From Rhizobium rosettiformans W3 (GTDB taxonomy: Bacteria > Pseudomonadota > Alphaproteobacteria > Rhizobiales > Rhizobiaceae), in NCBI RefSeq assembly GCF_004912135.1, contig NZ_STGU01000002.1, positions 62,001 to 126,000 on the forward strand: DNA of 64,000 nt, written 5' to 3'. The translations under genes were made by a program, and so were the position numbers. The notes below the pieces were generated by a model that saw only the letters and a list, made by a program, of their open reading frames with translations, did no database searches and was not told the DNA's origin. Shown piece after piece: positions 35,153 to 43,596 of this stretch; positions within the stretch are counted from its first letter, which is position 1, and each line of letters begins with the position of its first letter.

Positions 35153-35896
35153 ATGCCAACCATCCTCATCACCGGCTGCTCGTCGGGCTACGGCCAGCAT
35201 ATAGCCCAGTATTTTCTCGACCGCGGCTGGACCGTGATCGCCACCATGCGCACGCCCCGAACCGACGTTTTTGCCCCGTCGGACCACCTGCGCATCCTGC
35301 CGCTCGACGTCACCAAGGCGGACAGCATCCACGCGGCGCTTGAAGCTGCAGGCCCGATCGACGCGCTGGTCAACAATGCCGGCATTGGCGTGGTCGGTGC
35401 CTTCGAGGCAACACCGATGGAGCATATCCGCAAGGTCTTCGAGACCAATACCTTCGGCACCATGGCCATGACCCAGGCCGCCATCCCAGCCATGCGCGAA
35501 CGGGGCTCAGGCGTCATTGTCAACGTCACGTCCAGCGTGACGCTTGCGCCGATGCCGCTTGCTGCGGCCTATACGGCAAGCAAGCAGGCGATCCAGGGTT
35601 TCACCCAGTCGCTCGCCTATGAACTCGCCCCCTTCGGCATCGTCACCAAACTGGTCGAGCCTGGGTATGCGCCGACGACCCGCTTCTCGGCCAATACCGA
35701 TATCAATGTCATGGATCTGCTTCCCGGCGCCTATCTCGATTTCGCCCGGCCGATCTTCGAGGCCTTTGCATCCCCAACGGTCGTCACCCGCGAAAGCGAT
35801 GTTGCCGAAGCCGTCTGGCATGCGGTGACGGACGGCACCACGCAGCAGCGCTATCCGGCCGGGGCCGATGCGGTCGCGCTCGCGGCGGCTGCCTGA
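35153..35896 (+). CDS. short-chain dehydrogenase/reductase
   Basis: A 247-residue classical SDR. The cofactor loop TGCSSGYGQHIA is at residues 7-18, NNAG follows near 73, and the catalytic Tyr-x3-Lys is in YTASKQA (near residue 140) with the Ser of VTSSVT upstream. It is an NAD(P)-dependent oxidoreductase of unknown substrate. It is divergently paired with the cupin-AraC gene, which probably induces or represses it. Confidence 0.92.
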   Translation: MPTILITGCSSGYGQHIAQYFLDRGWTVIATMRTPRTDVFAPSDHLRILPLDVTKADSIHAALEAAGPIDALVNNAGIGVVGAFEATPMEHIRKVFETNTFGTMAMTQAAIPAMRERGSGVIVNVTSSVTLAPMPLAAAYTASKQAIQGFTQSLAYELAPFGIVTKLVEPGYAPTTRFSANTDINVMDLLPGAYLDFARPIFEAFASPTVVTRESDVAEAVWHAVTDGTTQQRYPAGADAVALAAAA

Positions 35897-36005
35897 TCGA
35901 TCGGAACTAGCCCCGCAAACGCGCCTGCGGCAGTTGCCGCAGGCGCCGGGCCGGGTATAAATCCGGGTGCGTCGCATTCCGCGCTGCCATCACCCGGAGA
36001 CCCCC

Positions 36006-36302
36006 ATGCCCGGCTATTCCGCCCGTCTGCCCGCCATCCCGACCGTTGTGCTCGATGATGCCGTCACCCGCATCACCCGCTGGGATTTCGAGCCGGGCGC
36101 TGCGACCGGCCATCACACCCATGGCCTCGGCTATGTCGTCGTGCCGCTCACCGATTGCCATTTCCTGATCGAGGATGCCGCAGGCGAGCGCCACGTGACG
36201 TCGAAGGCCGGCGAGGCCTATCGGCGCGAGGCCGGTGTCGAGCACAATGTCATCAATGGCGGCGAGCAGCCGATGAGTTTTGTCGAGATCGAGTACAAAT
36301 GA
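36006..36302 (+). CDS. cupin-domain protein
   Basis: A 98-residue single-domain cupin with the first motif GAATGHHTHGLGYVVVPL (metal-binding His residues) and the second motif near YRREAGVEHNVIN. GGAG lies six bases before ATG 36006. Its stop overlaps the start of the metallo-hydrolase gene (ATGA), so the two are translated together. Substrate unknown; the pairing may indicate a degradative step. Confidence 0.88.
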   Translation: MPGYSARLPAIPTVVLDDAVTRITRWDFEPGAATGHHTHGLGYVVVPLTDCHFLIEDAAGERHVTSKAGEAYRREAGVEHNVINGGEQPMSFVEIEYK

Positions 36303-37219
36303 GCGACGACCAGGCATTGCCGCGTTTCGTCACCGACTTCGAACCGCATCATGGCCTCGCGGTCCCGGTGGCAGATGGCGTCCAGCGACTGACGGCGCCC
36401 AATCCTGGCCCGTTCACCTTCCACGGCACCAACACCTATATCGTCGGTCAAAAATCCGTCTGCGTCATCGATCCCGGCCCTGACGATGACGCGCATTTCG
36501 ACGCCCTGATGGCAGCGCTGAAGGGCAGGGAGGTCACCCATATCGCCGTCAGCCACACCCATCGCGATCATTCCCCGCTTGCCCGCCGGCTGAAGGACAA
36601 GACCGGCGCCGTCGTCGTCGCGGAAGGCCCTCATCGGCCCGCCCGACCGCTGTTCGAGGGCGAGGTGAACCCCTTTGCCGAGAGTTCGGACACGGATTTC
36701 GTACCAGACCGCACTCTGGCAGACGGCGAGAGTATCGAGGGCGACGGCTGGCGTTTAAGCGCGGTGCACACGCCGGGCCATACGGCGAACCACGCAGCCT
36801 TCGCGCTCGAAGACACCGGCATCCTTTTCTCCGCCGATCATATCATGGCCTGGGCCACCTCGATCGTCGCGCCGCCCGATGGCGCCATGAGCGACTACAT
36901 GGCCTCGCTCGATCGGCTGCTGGAAAGGCAGGACAGCCTTTATCTCCCCGGCCATGGCGGGCCGGTCGACGATCCCCAGACCTTCGTGCGCGCGCTCCGC
37001 ACTCACCGCCTGATGCGTGAAGAGGCAATCCTCGCGCGCATCCGCTCGGGCGACCGGTCGATCGCGGACATGGTCAAGGTCATCTACGCCTCAACCGATC
37101 CCCGCCTGCACGGCGCGGCTGCCTTGTCGGTGCTCGCCCATCTGGAAGATCTCGTGGAGAGGGGGCAGGTCGTCACGGAGGGCGCGCCGAGACTGTTGGG
37201 GGAATATCGGCCGGGTTGA
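36299..37219 (+). CDS. metallo-beta-lactamase-fold hydrolase
   Basis: A 306-residue MBL-fold hydrolase of the LACTB2/glyoxalase-II-like branch. It opens with LTAPNPGPFTFHGTNTYIVG, binds zinc through HTHRDH (near residue 86), continues with VHTPGHTANHAAF and FSADHIMAW, and ends with a winged-helix-like tail carrying the catalytic-site HG of YLPGHGGP. Start ATG 36299 overlaps the cupin stop. Likely a thioester or ester hydrolase; exact substrate not readable. Confidence 0.9.
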   Translation: MSDDQALPRFVTDFEPHHGLAVPVADGVQRLTAPNPGPFTFHGTNTYIVGQKSVCVIDPGPDDDAHFDALMAALKGREVTHIAVSHTHRDHSPLARRLKDKTGAVVVAEGPHRPARPLFEGEVNPFAESSDTDFVPDRTLADGESIEGDGWRLSAVHTPGHTANHAAFALEDTGILFSADHIMAWATSIVAPPDGAMSDYMASLDRLLERQDSLYLPGHGGPVDDPQTFVRALRTHRLMREEAILARIRSGDRSIADMVKVIYASTDPRLHGAAALSVLAHLEDLVERGQVVTEGAPRLLGEYRPG

Positions 37220-37234
37220 GCCTTATGCGCGCGG

Positions 37235-37392
37235 CCCCCCTCTGTCGGCTTCGCCGACATCTCCCCCGAAGGCGGGGAGAGTGGCCACCCCGCAAGCCTG
37301 TTGCCCCTATTGATGAGGTAAAGTGGTCCGTTAGACGCGACGCTCCGCTCTCCCCCCTTGTGGGGGAGATGTCACGCCGTGACAGAGGGGGG
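37235..37392. repeat. palindromic intergenic repeat with 12-bp ends
   Basis: CCCCCCTCTGTC (37235-37246) and GACAGAGGGGGG (37381-37392) are perfect inverted ends. Inside, CTCCCCCGAAGGCGGGGAG and CTCCCCCCTTGTGGGGGAG form secondary hairpins. The element lies between two convergent genes and may also terminate them. It is related in style to the blocks near 79-266. Confidence 0.65.
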
Positions 37393-37433
37393 TAACACGC
37401 GGCAGCAAGTCAGACGTCTTCGAGGGTCCCATC

Positions 37434-38378
37434 TCAGTTCCCTGCGATCCCCAGAAGCTCCGCATCCAGCGCATGCAGGAAACCCTCGGCGATCTGGTCG
37501 CTGATCCCGAGATCATGCGGCCCGTAACGCGCGGCAACGCGCATGTCGACAAGCGTCATCTCCGCCTCTTCGCGAAGCCGCACCACGGCATCGAAGGGCA
37601 GGCCGAGCACCAGCGTGCGGGTGGAAAACTGCAGCCGCGCCACGCCCTCCGGTTCGCCGTCGGAAAGCGGCACCATCAGCCCCGGCTCCGGACGCGCGGT
37701 GGGCAGCGGCCCGCTTTCCGGCAAGGCTTCGTCCTGCGGCGCGGGGTTCGCTCCGGCGGCGGGATCGACGGGCTCGAGCGGCGTCTCCGTCGTCGGACGA
37801 AGCTCCAGCGCCGGCAACCCATATTCCTCGCCGCGGCTTGCCGTCAGCACCAGCCGGTTTTCGCCCGCCACCTTGCGCACCGCCTCATAGACGCGGTCGA
37901 TCGCCCCTTCATAGCGCCGCCCGTTGAGCCCGGGATAGGCGGCGGTCTGGGCATCGGCGGCGTTAGGGGGCAGTTCAGGGCGCGGCAGGAGATGCTGCTC
38001 CGCCGCCGGTTCCGATACCCAGGCGGGTCGGTCGGAGAGATCGGTCGCCACTTCGGTCAGCGGCGGCTTGGTCATGTAGAGATAGTAGCCATAACCGGGC
38101 AGCGCGATCGGCAGCGCCGCATAGATCAGCGCCCAGGCCGAGGCGATGCCGCCGAGCGCGCCGATCTGCCAGAGCCGCGCGAGCCCGAGCAGGGCAAGCG
38201 GCACGGCAAGCAGCGCCGGCACGGCCGCGGCGAGAACCAGCATCACGAAATCGGGTGTCTTCAGAGGGCCGAAACGATGCGCCAGCACCACGATGACAAG
38301 CATGACCAGCGAAAACAGCGCCAGCCGCCGTGCAAAAAAGGCGGAGCGGGACACCGGACGGTCATAGCGGATATGCAT
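37434..38378 (-). CDS. DUF1499 membrane protein
   Basis: A 314-residue protein with three N-terminal transmembrane segments (about 15-35, 45-70, 75-100) and a C-terminal DUF1499 domain (about 150-314) containing YPGLNGRRYEGAIDRVYEAV and the strand-rich end VRLREEAEMTLVDMRVAARYGPHDLG. Between them lies a Pro/Glu/Ala-rich insert. DUF1499 function is unknown. The gene downstream of a conserved membrane-protein gene on the same strand suggests an operon. Confidence 0.8.
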   Translation of the reverse strand: MHIRYDRPVSRSAFFARRLALFSLVMLVIVVLAHRFGPLKTPDFVMLVLAAAVPALLAVPLALLGLARLWQIGALGGIASAWALIYAALPIALPGYGYYLYMTKPPLTEVATDLSDRPAWVSEPAAEQHLLPRPELPPNAADAQTAAYPGLNGRRYEGAIDRVYEAVRKVAGENRLVLTASRGEEYGLPALELRPTTETPLEPVDPAAGANPAPQDEALPESGPLPTARPEPGLMVPLSDGEPEGVARLQFSTRTLVLGLPFDAVVRLREEAEMTLVDMRVAARYGPHDLGISDQIAEGFLHALDAELLGIAGN

Positions 38379-38461
38379 GCGGATCTACCGGAATCAGGAG
38401 TTTGCACCAGATGTAACGGCTCGCAGGAAGGCCGTCGATATCTAAGCGGATCGTTCTTGTC

Positions 38462-39499
38462 TCAGGGCTCGGTCGCGCCCCTGCCGCCCAGAAGCGGATT
38501 GTCTCCCAGCACCGGCCCTGGAATGCTGCCACCGTCGGGTGCCGTGCCGAAGTCGTCGGGCGCTGGCACGAGCCCCTCTTCGACGCCCGGATCAAGCGGC
38601 GGCAGCGCCGGCGCGTCGAGCGCGAGACCGCCATCGGGCAGGCTCGGATCGGGCAGCGGCGGGGCGTCAGGTGTCAGCGGCACATAAAGCGAGACGGTGA
38701 CGATGACGGCGATCACCATCAGCCAGGAGCCGATGATGCGGGCAGGGATGACGAGCCAGCCCCCCTGGAAAGGCCTGAGCATCAGGCCTGGCACCAGCAG
38801 GATCCACAGCGCGCCGAGCACAGCGGAAAAGGCGAACTCCTTGATGCCGATCCCGAAATCATCGAGCCCGATGAAAAGCGAGAAGGAAAAGCCGACGACA
38901 GCGGCTGCCACCGGCGCCACGACACGCCGGATCCGGGCAGGTAACCACAGGACCACGCCCGACAGCATCACCGCGATCGGCGCAATCAGAAAGAGTTCAT
39001 GCCCGAGCGGGCTTTGCAGGATGGCACTGAAGATCGGGTCGAAAAACAAGAGCATCGGCGCGATGATGCCGAGAAAGGCAAGCGTGATCGACAAGACCTC
39101 GCTGCGGCGCTCGGCAAGGCCGATGGCGACGGAGAGCCCGAGCATGGCCAGCACTAGATCATAGATCGACAGCGTGAAGAGATAGCCGAGCTCGAAGAAG
39201 GCAAATTCATGGGGAATGGCCAGCGAGGCGGCCACGATCGACACGCCGCCGAGAAAGAAGGCGAAGGCAATGCGAAACGCGGGACTGCGCAGACCGGCCT
39301 GCAGGCGCAGACGGGCAGCCCCGGCTTTGCCGACCTCGGATGAAACCGAGCGCTCGACCGGCCCGCCAACCTCCGCCGCAGCGCGAGCTTCAGCCTTGGC
39401 GCGGCCGGAGCCGGACTCGGCGCGCCCCGTCTTCTTCTGTGGCTGCTTCTGCTTCTTCATGTCCTCGACCTGATCCCGCGCCGCAAGCTGCGTGTCCAT
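38462..39499 (-). CDS. hypothetical polytopic membrane protein
   Basis: About 345 residues: a charged Lys/Ala/Glu-rich N-terminus (about 60 residues), eight or so hydrophobic segments from 65 to 290, and a Pro/Asp/Leu-rich tail (PDAPPLPDPSLPDGG). ATG 39499 is taken; ATG 39460 and the longer 39529 form are possible. I do not recognise the family. It lies 83 bases upstream of the DUF1499 gene in the same direction. Confidence 0.65.
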   Translation of the reverse strand: MDTQLAARDQVEDMKKQKQPQKKTGRAESGSGRAKAEARAAAEVGGPVERSVSSEVGKAGAARLRLQAGLRSPAFRIAFAFFLGGVSIVAASLAIPHEFAFFELGYLFTLSIYDLVLAMLGLSVAIGLAERRSEVLSITLAFLGIIAPMLLFFDPIFSAILQSPLGHELFLIAPIAVMLSGVVLWLPARIRRVVAPVAAAVVGFSFSLFIGLDDFGIGIKEFAFSAVLGALWILLVPGLMLRPFQGGWLVIPARIIGSWLMVIAVIVTVSLYVPLTPDAPPLPDPSLPDGGLALDAPALPPLDPGVEEGLVPAPDDFGTAPDGGSIPGPVLGDNPLLGGRGATEP

Positions 39500-39571
39500 G
39501 CCTATTCCACAGCCCACTTGATTTGTCACCGCTGAGGACTGCAGAGTGTCGCGAGTGCGGGAGGTCCGATC

Positions 39572-39898
39572 ATGGCCATTGTCATGCTGTCAGCCGTCAC
39601 GCGCATCGAGCGCAAGGCGGCAACGAGCTTCGTCTTCGACACCGTCAACCGGCTGGGCGGCTGGATCGACGACGTGCACATGTATTCCAACCTCATGAAC
39701 ACCATCCGCTTCACGCTGCCCGCCGGCGCTTTCGCGGATCTGGTCGCTGCTCTTGAGGCCGAGGCTATCCTCGTTGAACCGCTCGCTGGCCTCGGAGACA
39801 TGCGCGATCCCGCCGCCGAACGCATGGGCACGCTTCAACTGACCTTCATTCACGACGAGCCGGATCTGAAGCGGGAGGTGCCGTCGGTGCCGGGCTAG
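39572..39898 (+). CDS. small conserved hypothetical protein
   Basis: A 108-residue soluble protein with an alternating strand-helix pattern (SAVTRIERKAATSFVFDTVN, NTIRFTLPAGAFADLVAAL) reminiscent of an ACT or ferredoxin-like fold. No catalytic motif is visible and I do not recognise the family. A clear terminator follows 36 bases after its stop, which supports it being expressed. Confidence 0.6.
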   Translation: MAIVMLSAVTRIERKAATSFVFDTVNRLGGWIDDVHMYSNLMNTIRFTLPAGAFADLVAALEAEAILVEPLAGLGDMRDPAAERMGTLQLTFIHDEPDLKREVPSVPG

Positions 39899-39934
39899 CT
39901 TTAAGCTCGGTGATCGCGGGGGGCCTCAACGCAG

Positions 39935-39962
39935 AAACCCGGCAGTTGCCTGCCGGGTTTTT
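39935..39962. terminator. bidirectional rho-independent terminator
   Basis: AAACCCGGCA (39935-39944) pairs with TGCCGGGTTT (39951-39960) around a short loop, followed by TT and preceded on the other strand by a T-rich run. It serves both the small hypothetical gene and the convergent PfpI gene. Confidence 0.8.
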
Positions 39963-39988
39963 GTATCTTGGGTGAGGTGTGGAAGACC

Positions 39989-40549
39989 TTAGGCCGCGCG
40001 ACGGTCGTGGCGGCCTTCCTCGACCTCTTCCACGATCTTCGCCACGAAGGCATCGAGATCGCCGGGATTGCGCGAGGTGATGATCGCCTGGTCGGTGACC
40101 ACGGCCTCATCGCGCCAGTCGGCACCGGCATTGATCAGGTCCGTCTTGATCGATGAATAGGAGGTTGCCTTGCGGCCCTTCAGGCCACCGGCTTCGACCA
40201 GAAGCCACGGACCGTGACAGACGGCTGCGACAGGCTTGCCGGAATTGAGGAAGGTCTTCACCAGCTCTACCGCCTTGTCTTCCTTGCGCAGGAGGTCCGG
40301 ATTGATCTGGCCGCCGGGAATGACGAGTGCGTCGAAGTCGTCGAGCTTGACCTCGTCGAGCGTCAGGTCGACATCGACGGTGTCGCCCCAATTGTCTTCG
40401 TCCCAGCTCTTGATCGGTGCCTTTTCGAGCGAGGCGATCTTGACCTTGGCACCCTTGGCCGAGAGCTGATCGAGCGGCACGCGCAGCTCCGAGCGCTCAT
40501 AGCCATGGGTGGCGAGGATGAGGATGCGGGCGGATGTGATGGAAGGCAT
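39989..40549 (-). CDS. DJ-1/PfpI-family protein
   Basis: A 186-residue type 1 glutamine-amidotransferase-like protein. The nucleophile elbow AAVCHGPWLLVEAGG has the reactive Cys followed by His, the upstream Glu is in ILATHGYERSEL, and the strand FDALVIPGG precedes it. Relatives are YhbO/YajL-type stress proteins with deglycase or chaperone activity claimed. It is the only gene of its transcript, upstream of the bidirectional terminator. Confidence 0.92.
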   Translation of the reverse strand: MPSITSARILILATHGYERSELRVPLDQLSAKGAKVKIASLEKAPIKSWDEDNWGDTVDVDLTLDEVKLDDFDALVIPGGQINPDLLRKEDKAVELVKTFLNSGKPVAAVCHGPWLLVEAGGLKGRKATSYSSIKTDLINAGADWRDEAVVTDQAIITSRNPGDLDAFVAKIVEEVEEGRHDRRAA

Positions 40550-40650
40550 GGTATGTCCTTATCGTTGGGTTTCGTCGCGGGGGATGCGAGGGAAACGGCC
40601 TCGCCGCCGCATCGTTCCGGGAAAATCGCATGAGACCCCATCGGAAGGTG

Positions 40651-40678
40651 TTGCCGCCCGCCTTCCGCTTTGCTAATC
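40651..40678 (+). promoter_or_regulatory. possible tRNA-Gln promoter
   Basis: TTGCCG (40651-40656), 16 bases, CTAATC (40673-40678) lies 42 bases before the tRNA. The match is moderate. Confidence 0.3.
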
Positions 40679-40720
40679 AGGCCGCGATTTGCAGCGCCGC
40701 CCGCGGCCTCGCAATCCAGT

Positions 40721-40795
40721 TGGGGCGTCGCCAAGCGGTAAGGCACCGGTTTTTGGTACCGGCATTCCCAGGTTCGAATCCTGGCGCCCCAGCCA
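40721..40795 (+). tRNA. tRNA-Gln (anticodon TTG)
   Basis: A cloverleaf is readable by eye: acceptor TGGGGCG/CGCCCCA, anticodon stem CCGGT/ACCGG around the loop TTTTGGT (anticodon TTG), T arm with GGTTCGAATC, discriminator G and encoded CCA at 40793-40795. Confidence 0.95.
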
Positions 40796-40837
40796 CATTT
40801 TCCCTAAGCGGCACCAAGCCTCATCATCGTCTCGATC

Positions 40838-42523
40838 TCAATCCATCCATGGCAGCGTGCCTTTTGGCAGGCGGCGGCCGGCGAGGGTGGCGATGGCGGC
40901 GAGAGCCAGCACCATCAATGTCGACAGCACGGCAACGGCGGCGGCGGACGTGGAATTGCCCTCGTATTGCAGGGCAAACACCATCACCCCGATGGTCTCG
41001 TGACCGGATGACCAAAGCAGGGCGGAGAGGGTGAGCTCGTTGAGAGCCGTCATCACGACGAGGATCGCGCCGGCGGTTGCGGCCGGCAAGATGCCGGGCA
41101 GGAAAATCGAAAGGATGCGGCGGGCAAGACCGGCCCCGGCCACGCGCGCTGCCTCGTCGAGGGATGGATCGGTCGAATGGGCCGCCGCAGCGACCGGTCT
41201 GAGGACCAAGGGCAGGAAGCGGGCGAGATAGGCGATGACGAGGATGGCCGAGGTCCCGTAAATCGACACACCGATCAGCGGCAGCGGCTTCAGGAAGGCG
41301 AGGATCATCCCGAGAGCCACGACGGTCCCCGGAACGACCCAGGGCGCTTCGATGACCATGTCGAGCAGTCGCAGCAGCCGGTTTTTGCGGCGCACGCCGA
41401 GAAAGGCGAGCGGAACTGCCACCAGCACGCAGATCGCGGCCGTCATTGTCGCCAGCATCAGGGAATTGCCAAATGCCCGCCGCACGGTCTGATTGTCGAG
41501 CACGGCGCGGAACTGGTCGAGGTTGGCCGTGTCGGGTCCGAAGGCGACACCGATCGCGGGCAGGAGCGCTGTCATCGTCAGCGCCGCAAGCGGAACCAGC
41601 GAGAGGACCAGCACGACCAGCCAGAGCAGGGCCTCTATCAAGGGCGCGGATCGTCGGGGCACGAATGGTGCGCCCGCCGGCAATGGCACCGCGATGCGGG
41701 TGGTCACCAGATTGCGGGCCAGGATTGCAAGTGCTGCCATCAGCGCAAGCACGAGCGCCAGCGTGGCGACCTGCCCTGCCGTAGCCGGGCCGAAGCCATT
41801 GAGCCGCTGATAGATCAGCGTCGTCAGCACCGAGATGCGGCCCGGAATCCCGAGCAGCGCCGGCACGCCGAAATTGCCGATCGCCGCCGTGAAGGCAATC
41901 AGGCTTCCGGCGAGCACCGAGGGCATGACGATCGGCAACACGATGCCGCGTCCAATCCGGGCAGGCGGTATGCCGAGAATGCGCGCCGCTTCCACGAGGT
42001 CGGCGGGCAGCGCACGCAGGGCTGCGCGCACGGCGATGAAGACCAGCGGCATGTGCTCGATGCCCATGACGAACGCGATCCCACCCATCGAGTAAAGCGG
42101 ATTGGTCGTGCCGGGTGGTGGCGCGAGTCCCAGTGGTTTCAGGATCGGTGACTGAGCGCCGCTGAGCTCGATCCACGCGAGCGCCATGGTCTGCGAAGGG
42201 ATGATCAGCGGCATCAGGATGAGGAAGGTCAGCGCTGCCCGCGTGCGCAGCTTGAGGAGGCTGACGGCGAAGGCGAGAGCAACACCGAGAAGTGTCGAGA
42301 CCGCGACGGACAGCAGCGAAGTCTGCAGCGTGCCGGAAAGCGCGCGCAGTGTCGAGCGGCTTGAAAGCGTGGAAAGCATCAGCCCGAGTGCCGCGCCGTC
42401 TTCCCCTGCCTGAAAGGCGCTGGCGAAGAGCCGGACGAGCGGCCAGAGCGTGGTGATTGCGACATAGAGAACGAGAAGGGAGACGAGCAGATGCTCGCCT
42501 CCCGAAGCACGCGGCTGGCGCAT
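40838..42523 (-). CDS. FbpB-like fused ABC permease
   Basis: A 561-residue inner-membrane protein with two tandem permease domains of about 270 residues, each with six segments and a BPD_transp_1 core (the first EAARILGIPPARIGRGIVLP, the second EAARVAGAGLARRILSIFLP, each an EAA loop that docks the ATPase). Fused permeases are typical of FbpB/SfuB ferric importers and some phosphonate systems. It is the last gene of a three-gene operon: ATPase, binding protein, permease. Confidence 0.9.
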   Translation of the reverse strand: MRQPRASGGEHLLVSLLVLYVAITTLWPLVRLFASAFQAGEDGAALGLMLSTLSSRSTLRALSGTLQTSLLSVAVSTLLGVALAFAVSLLKLRTRAALTFLILMPLIIPSQTMALAWIELSGAQSPILKPLGLAPPPGTTNPLYSMGGIAFVMGIEHMPLVFIAVRAALRALPADLVEAARILGIPPARIGRGIVLPIVMPSVLAGSLIAFTAAIGNFGVPALLGIPGRISVLTTLIYQRLNGFGPATAGQVATLALVLALMAALAILARNLVTTRIAVPLPAGAPFVPRRSAPLIEALLWLVVLVLSLVPLAALTMTALLPAIGVAFGPDTANLDQFRAVLDNQTVRRAFGNSLMLATMTAAICVLVAVPLAFLGVRRKNRLLRLLDMVIEAPWVVPGTVVALGMILAFLKPLPLIGVSIYGTSAILVIAYLARFLPLVLRPVAAAAHSTDPSLDEAARVAGAGLARRILSIFLPGILPAATAGAILVVMTALNELTLSALLWSSGHETIGVMVFALQYEGNSTSAAAVAVLSTLMVLALAAIATLAGRRLPKGTLPWMD

Positions 42524-42530
42524 GATGAGA

Positions 42531-43508
42531 TCAGCCGCCGAACAGCTCGGCGAACTTCTCCTTATTCTCGGTGTCGGCCTTCAGCATGGCGTCGCTGTCG
42601 GCAGGCAGGATCTTCAGCGTCGAGAGAGCCGGATAGCCGTCCGGCTGGGTGACGCCGGGCAGGATCGGGAAATAGCCCTGGGCGGTCGCCTGTTCCTGAG
42701 CGGCCTTCGACAGCTGCCAGGCGACGAAGGTCTTGGCAGCCTCGACGGCATCCGAGCCCTTCAGCACGGCGACTGGCTGGGTGATCGAGCTGACACCCTC
42801 CTGCGGGAAGACGAAATCGACCGGCGAGCCCTTCTTCTTGGCGTTGAGCGCCATGTATTCGATGATGATGCCATAGGCTTTTTCGCCGCGCGCCACGGCC
42901 TCGATGACCGTGCCATTGCCCTGACCGGCGACTGCGCCGGCCTCGGCCAGTTTCTCGTAATAGGCCCAGCCGAATTCCGGCTGCTGGGTCATCGTGCCGA
43001 CATGGATGACGGCCGCACCCGAATAGAGCGGGCTCGGCATGATCAGGCTTTTCGCCGCATCGGCTTCAAGCAGGTCGTTCCAGCTTGTCGGCGCAGTCTT
43101 CACCAGGTCGGTATTGTAGACGATGCCCGTCGTGATCACCTTGGTGCCGAAGAAGGTCTTGTCAGGGTCGATAAAGGCGGGGTCGATGCCTTCGACCGGC
43201 GCTTCGGCAAAGGAAAGCAGGCGGTCATCATTCTTGAGCTGGGTCATCGCCACAGTGTCGGCGATCAGGATGACGTCGGCCGGGCTGTTGCCGGCGGCAT
43301 ATTCGGCCTGGAGCTTGGCCATGACTTCGGTCGTGCCGGAGCGGAAAAGCTCGACCTTGATCTCGGGATGGTCGGCATTGAAGGCCTCGATGACCTGGGT
43401 CATCTGGTCCTGCGGCTGCGACGTGTAGACCGTGATCGTATCCTCGGCATGCGCGGAGAGGGCAAGACCGGCAAGGATGGTGGTGGCGACGAGAGTGCGA
43501 ATGGACAT
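42531..43508 (-). CDS. ABC substrate-binding protein, FbpA-like
   Basis: A 325-residue periplasmic binding protein. Signal peptide TLVATTILAGLALSAHA-E, then DTITVYTSQPQDQMTQVIEAF, a cluster-D architecture used for ferric iron, phosphonates and related anions. The paired tyrosines that bind iron in FbpA near the C-terminal third are not evident; that region reads GSPVDFVFPQEGVSS. ATG 43508 has GAGG six bases upstream. Substrate is therefore left open. Confidence 0.85.
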   Translation of the reverse strand: MSIRTLVATTILAGLALSAHAEDTITVYTSQPQDQMTQVIEAFNADHPEIKVELFRSGTTEVMAKLQAEYAAGNSPADVILIADTVAMTQLKNDDRLLSFAEAPVEGIDPAFIDPDKTFFGTKVITTGIVYNTDLVKTAPTSWNDLLEADAAKSLIMPSPLYSGAAVIHVGTMTQQPEFGWAYYEKLAEAGAVAGQGNGTVIEAVARGEKAYGIIIEYMALNAKKKGSPVDFVFPQEGVSSITQPVAVLKGSDAVEAAKTFVAWQLSKAAQEQATAQGYFPILPGVTQPDGYPALSTLKILPADSDAMLKADTENKEKFAELFGG

Positions 43509-43596
43509 GGGATCCTCGTTGAATGGGCGGGGCGCAAATCGTCTCCGGCCCGGACGATGGGGGACACCCGCCGGGGCGGCGGGCAGGCGTAGTCGC

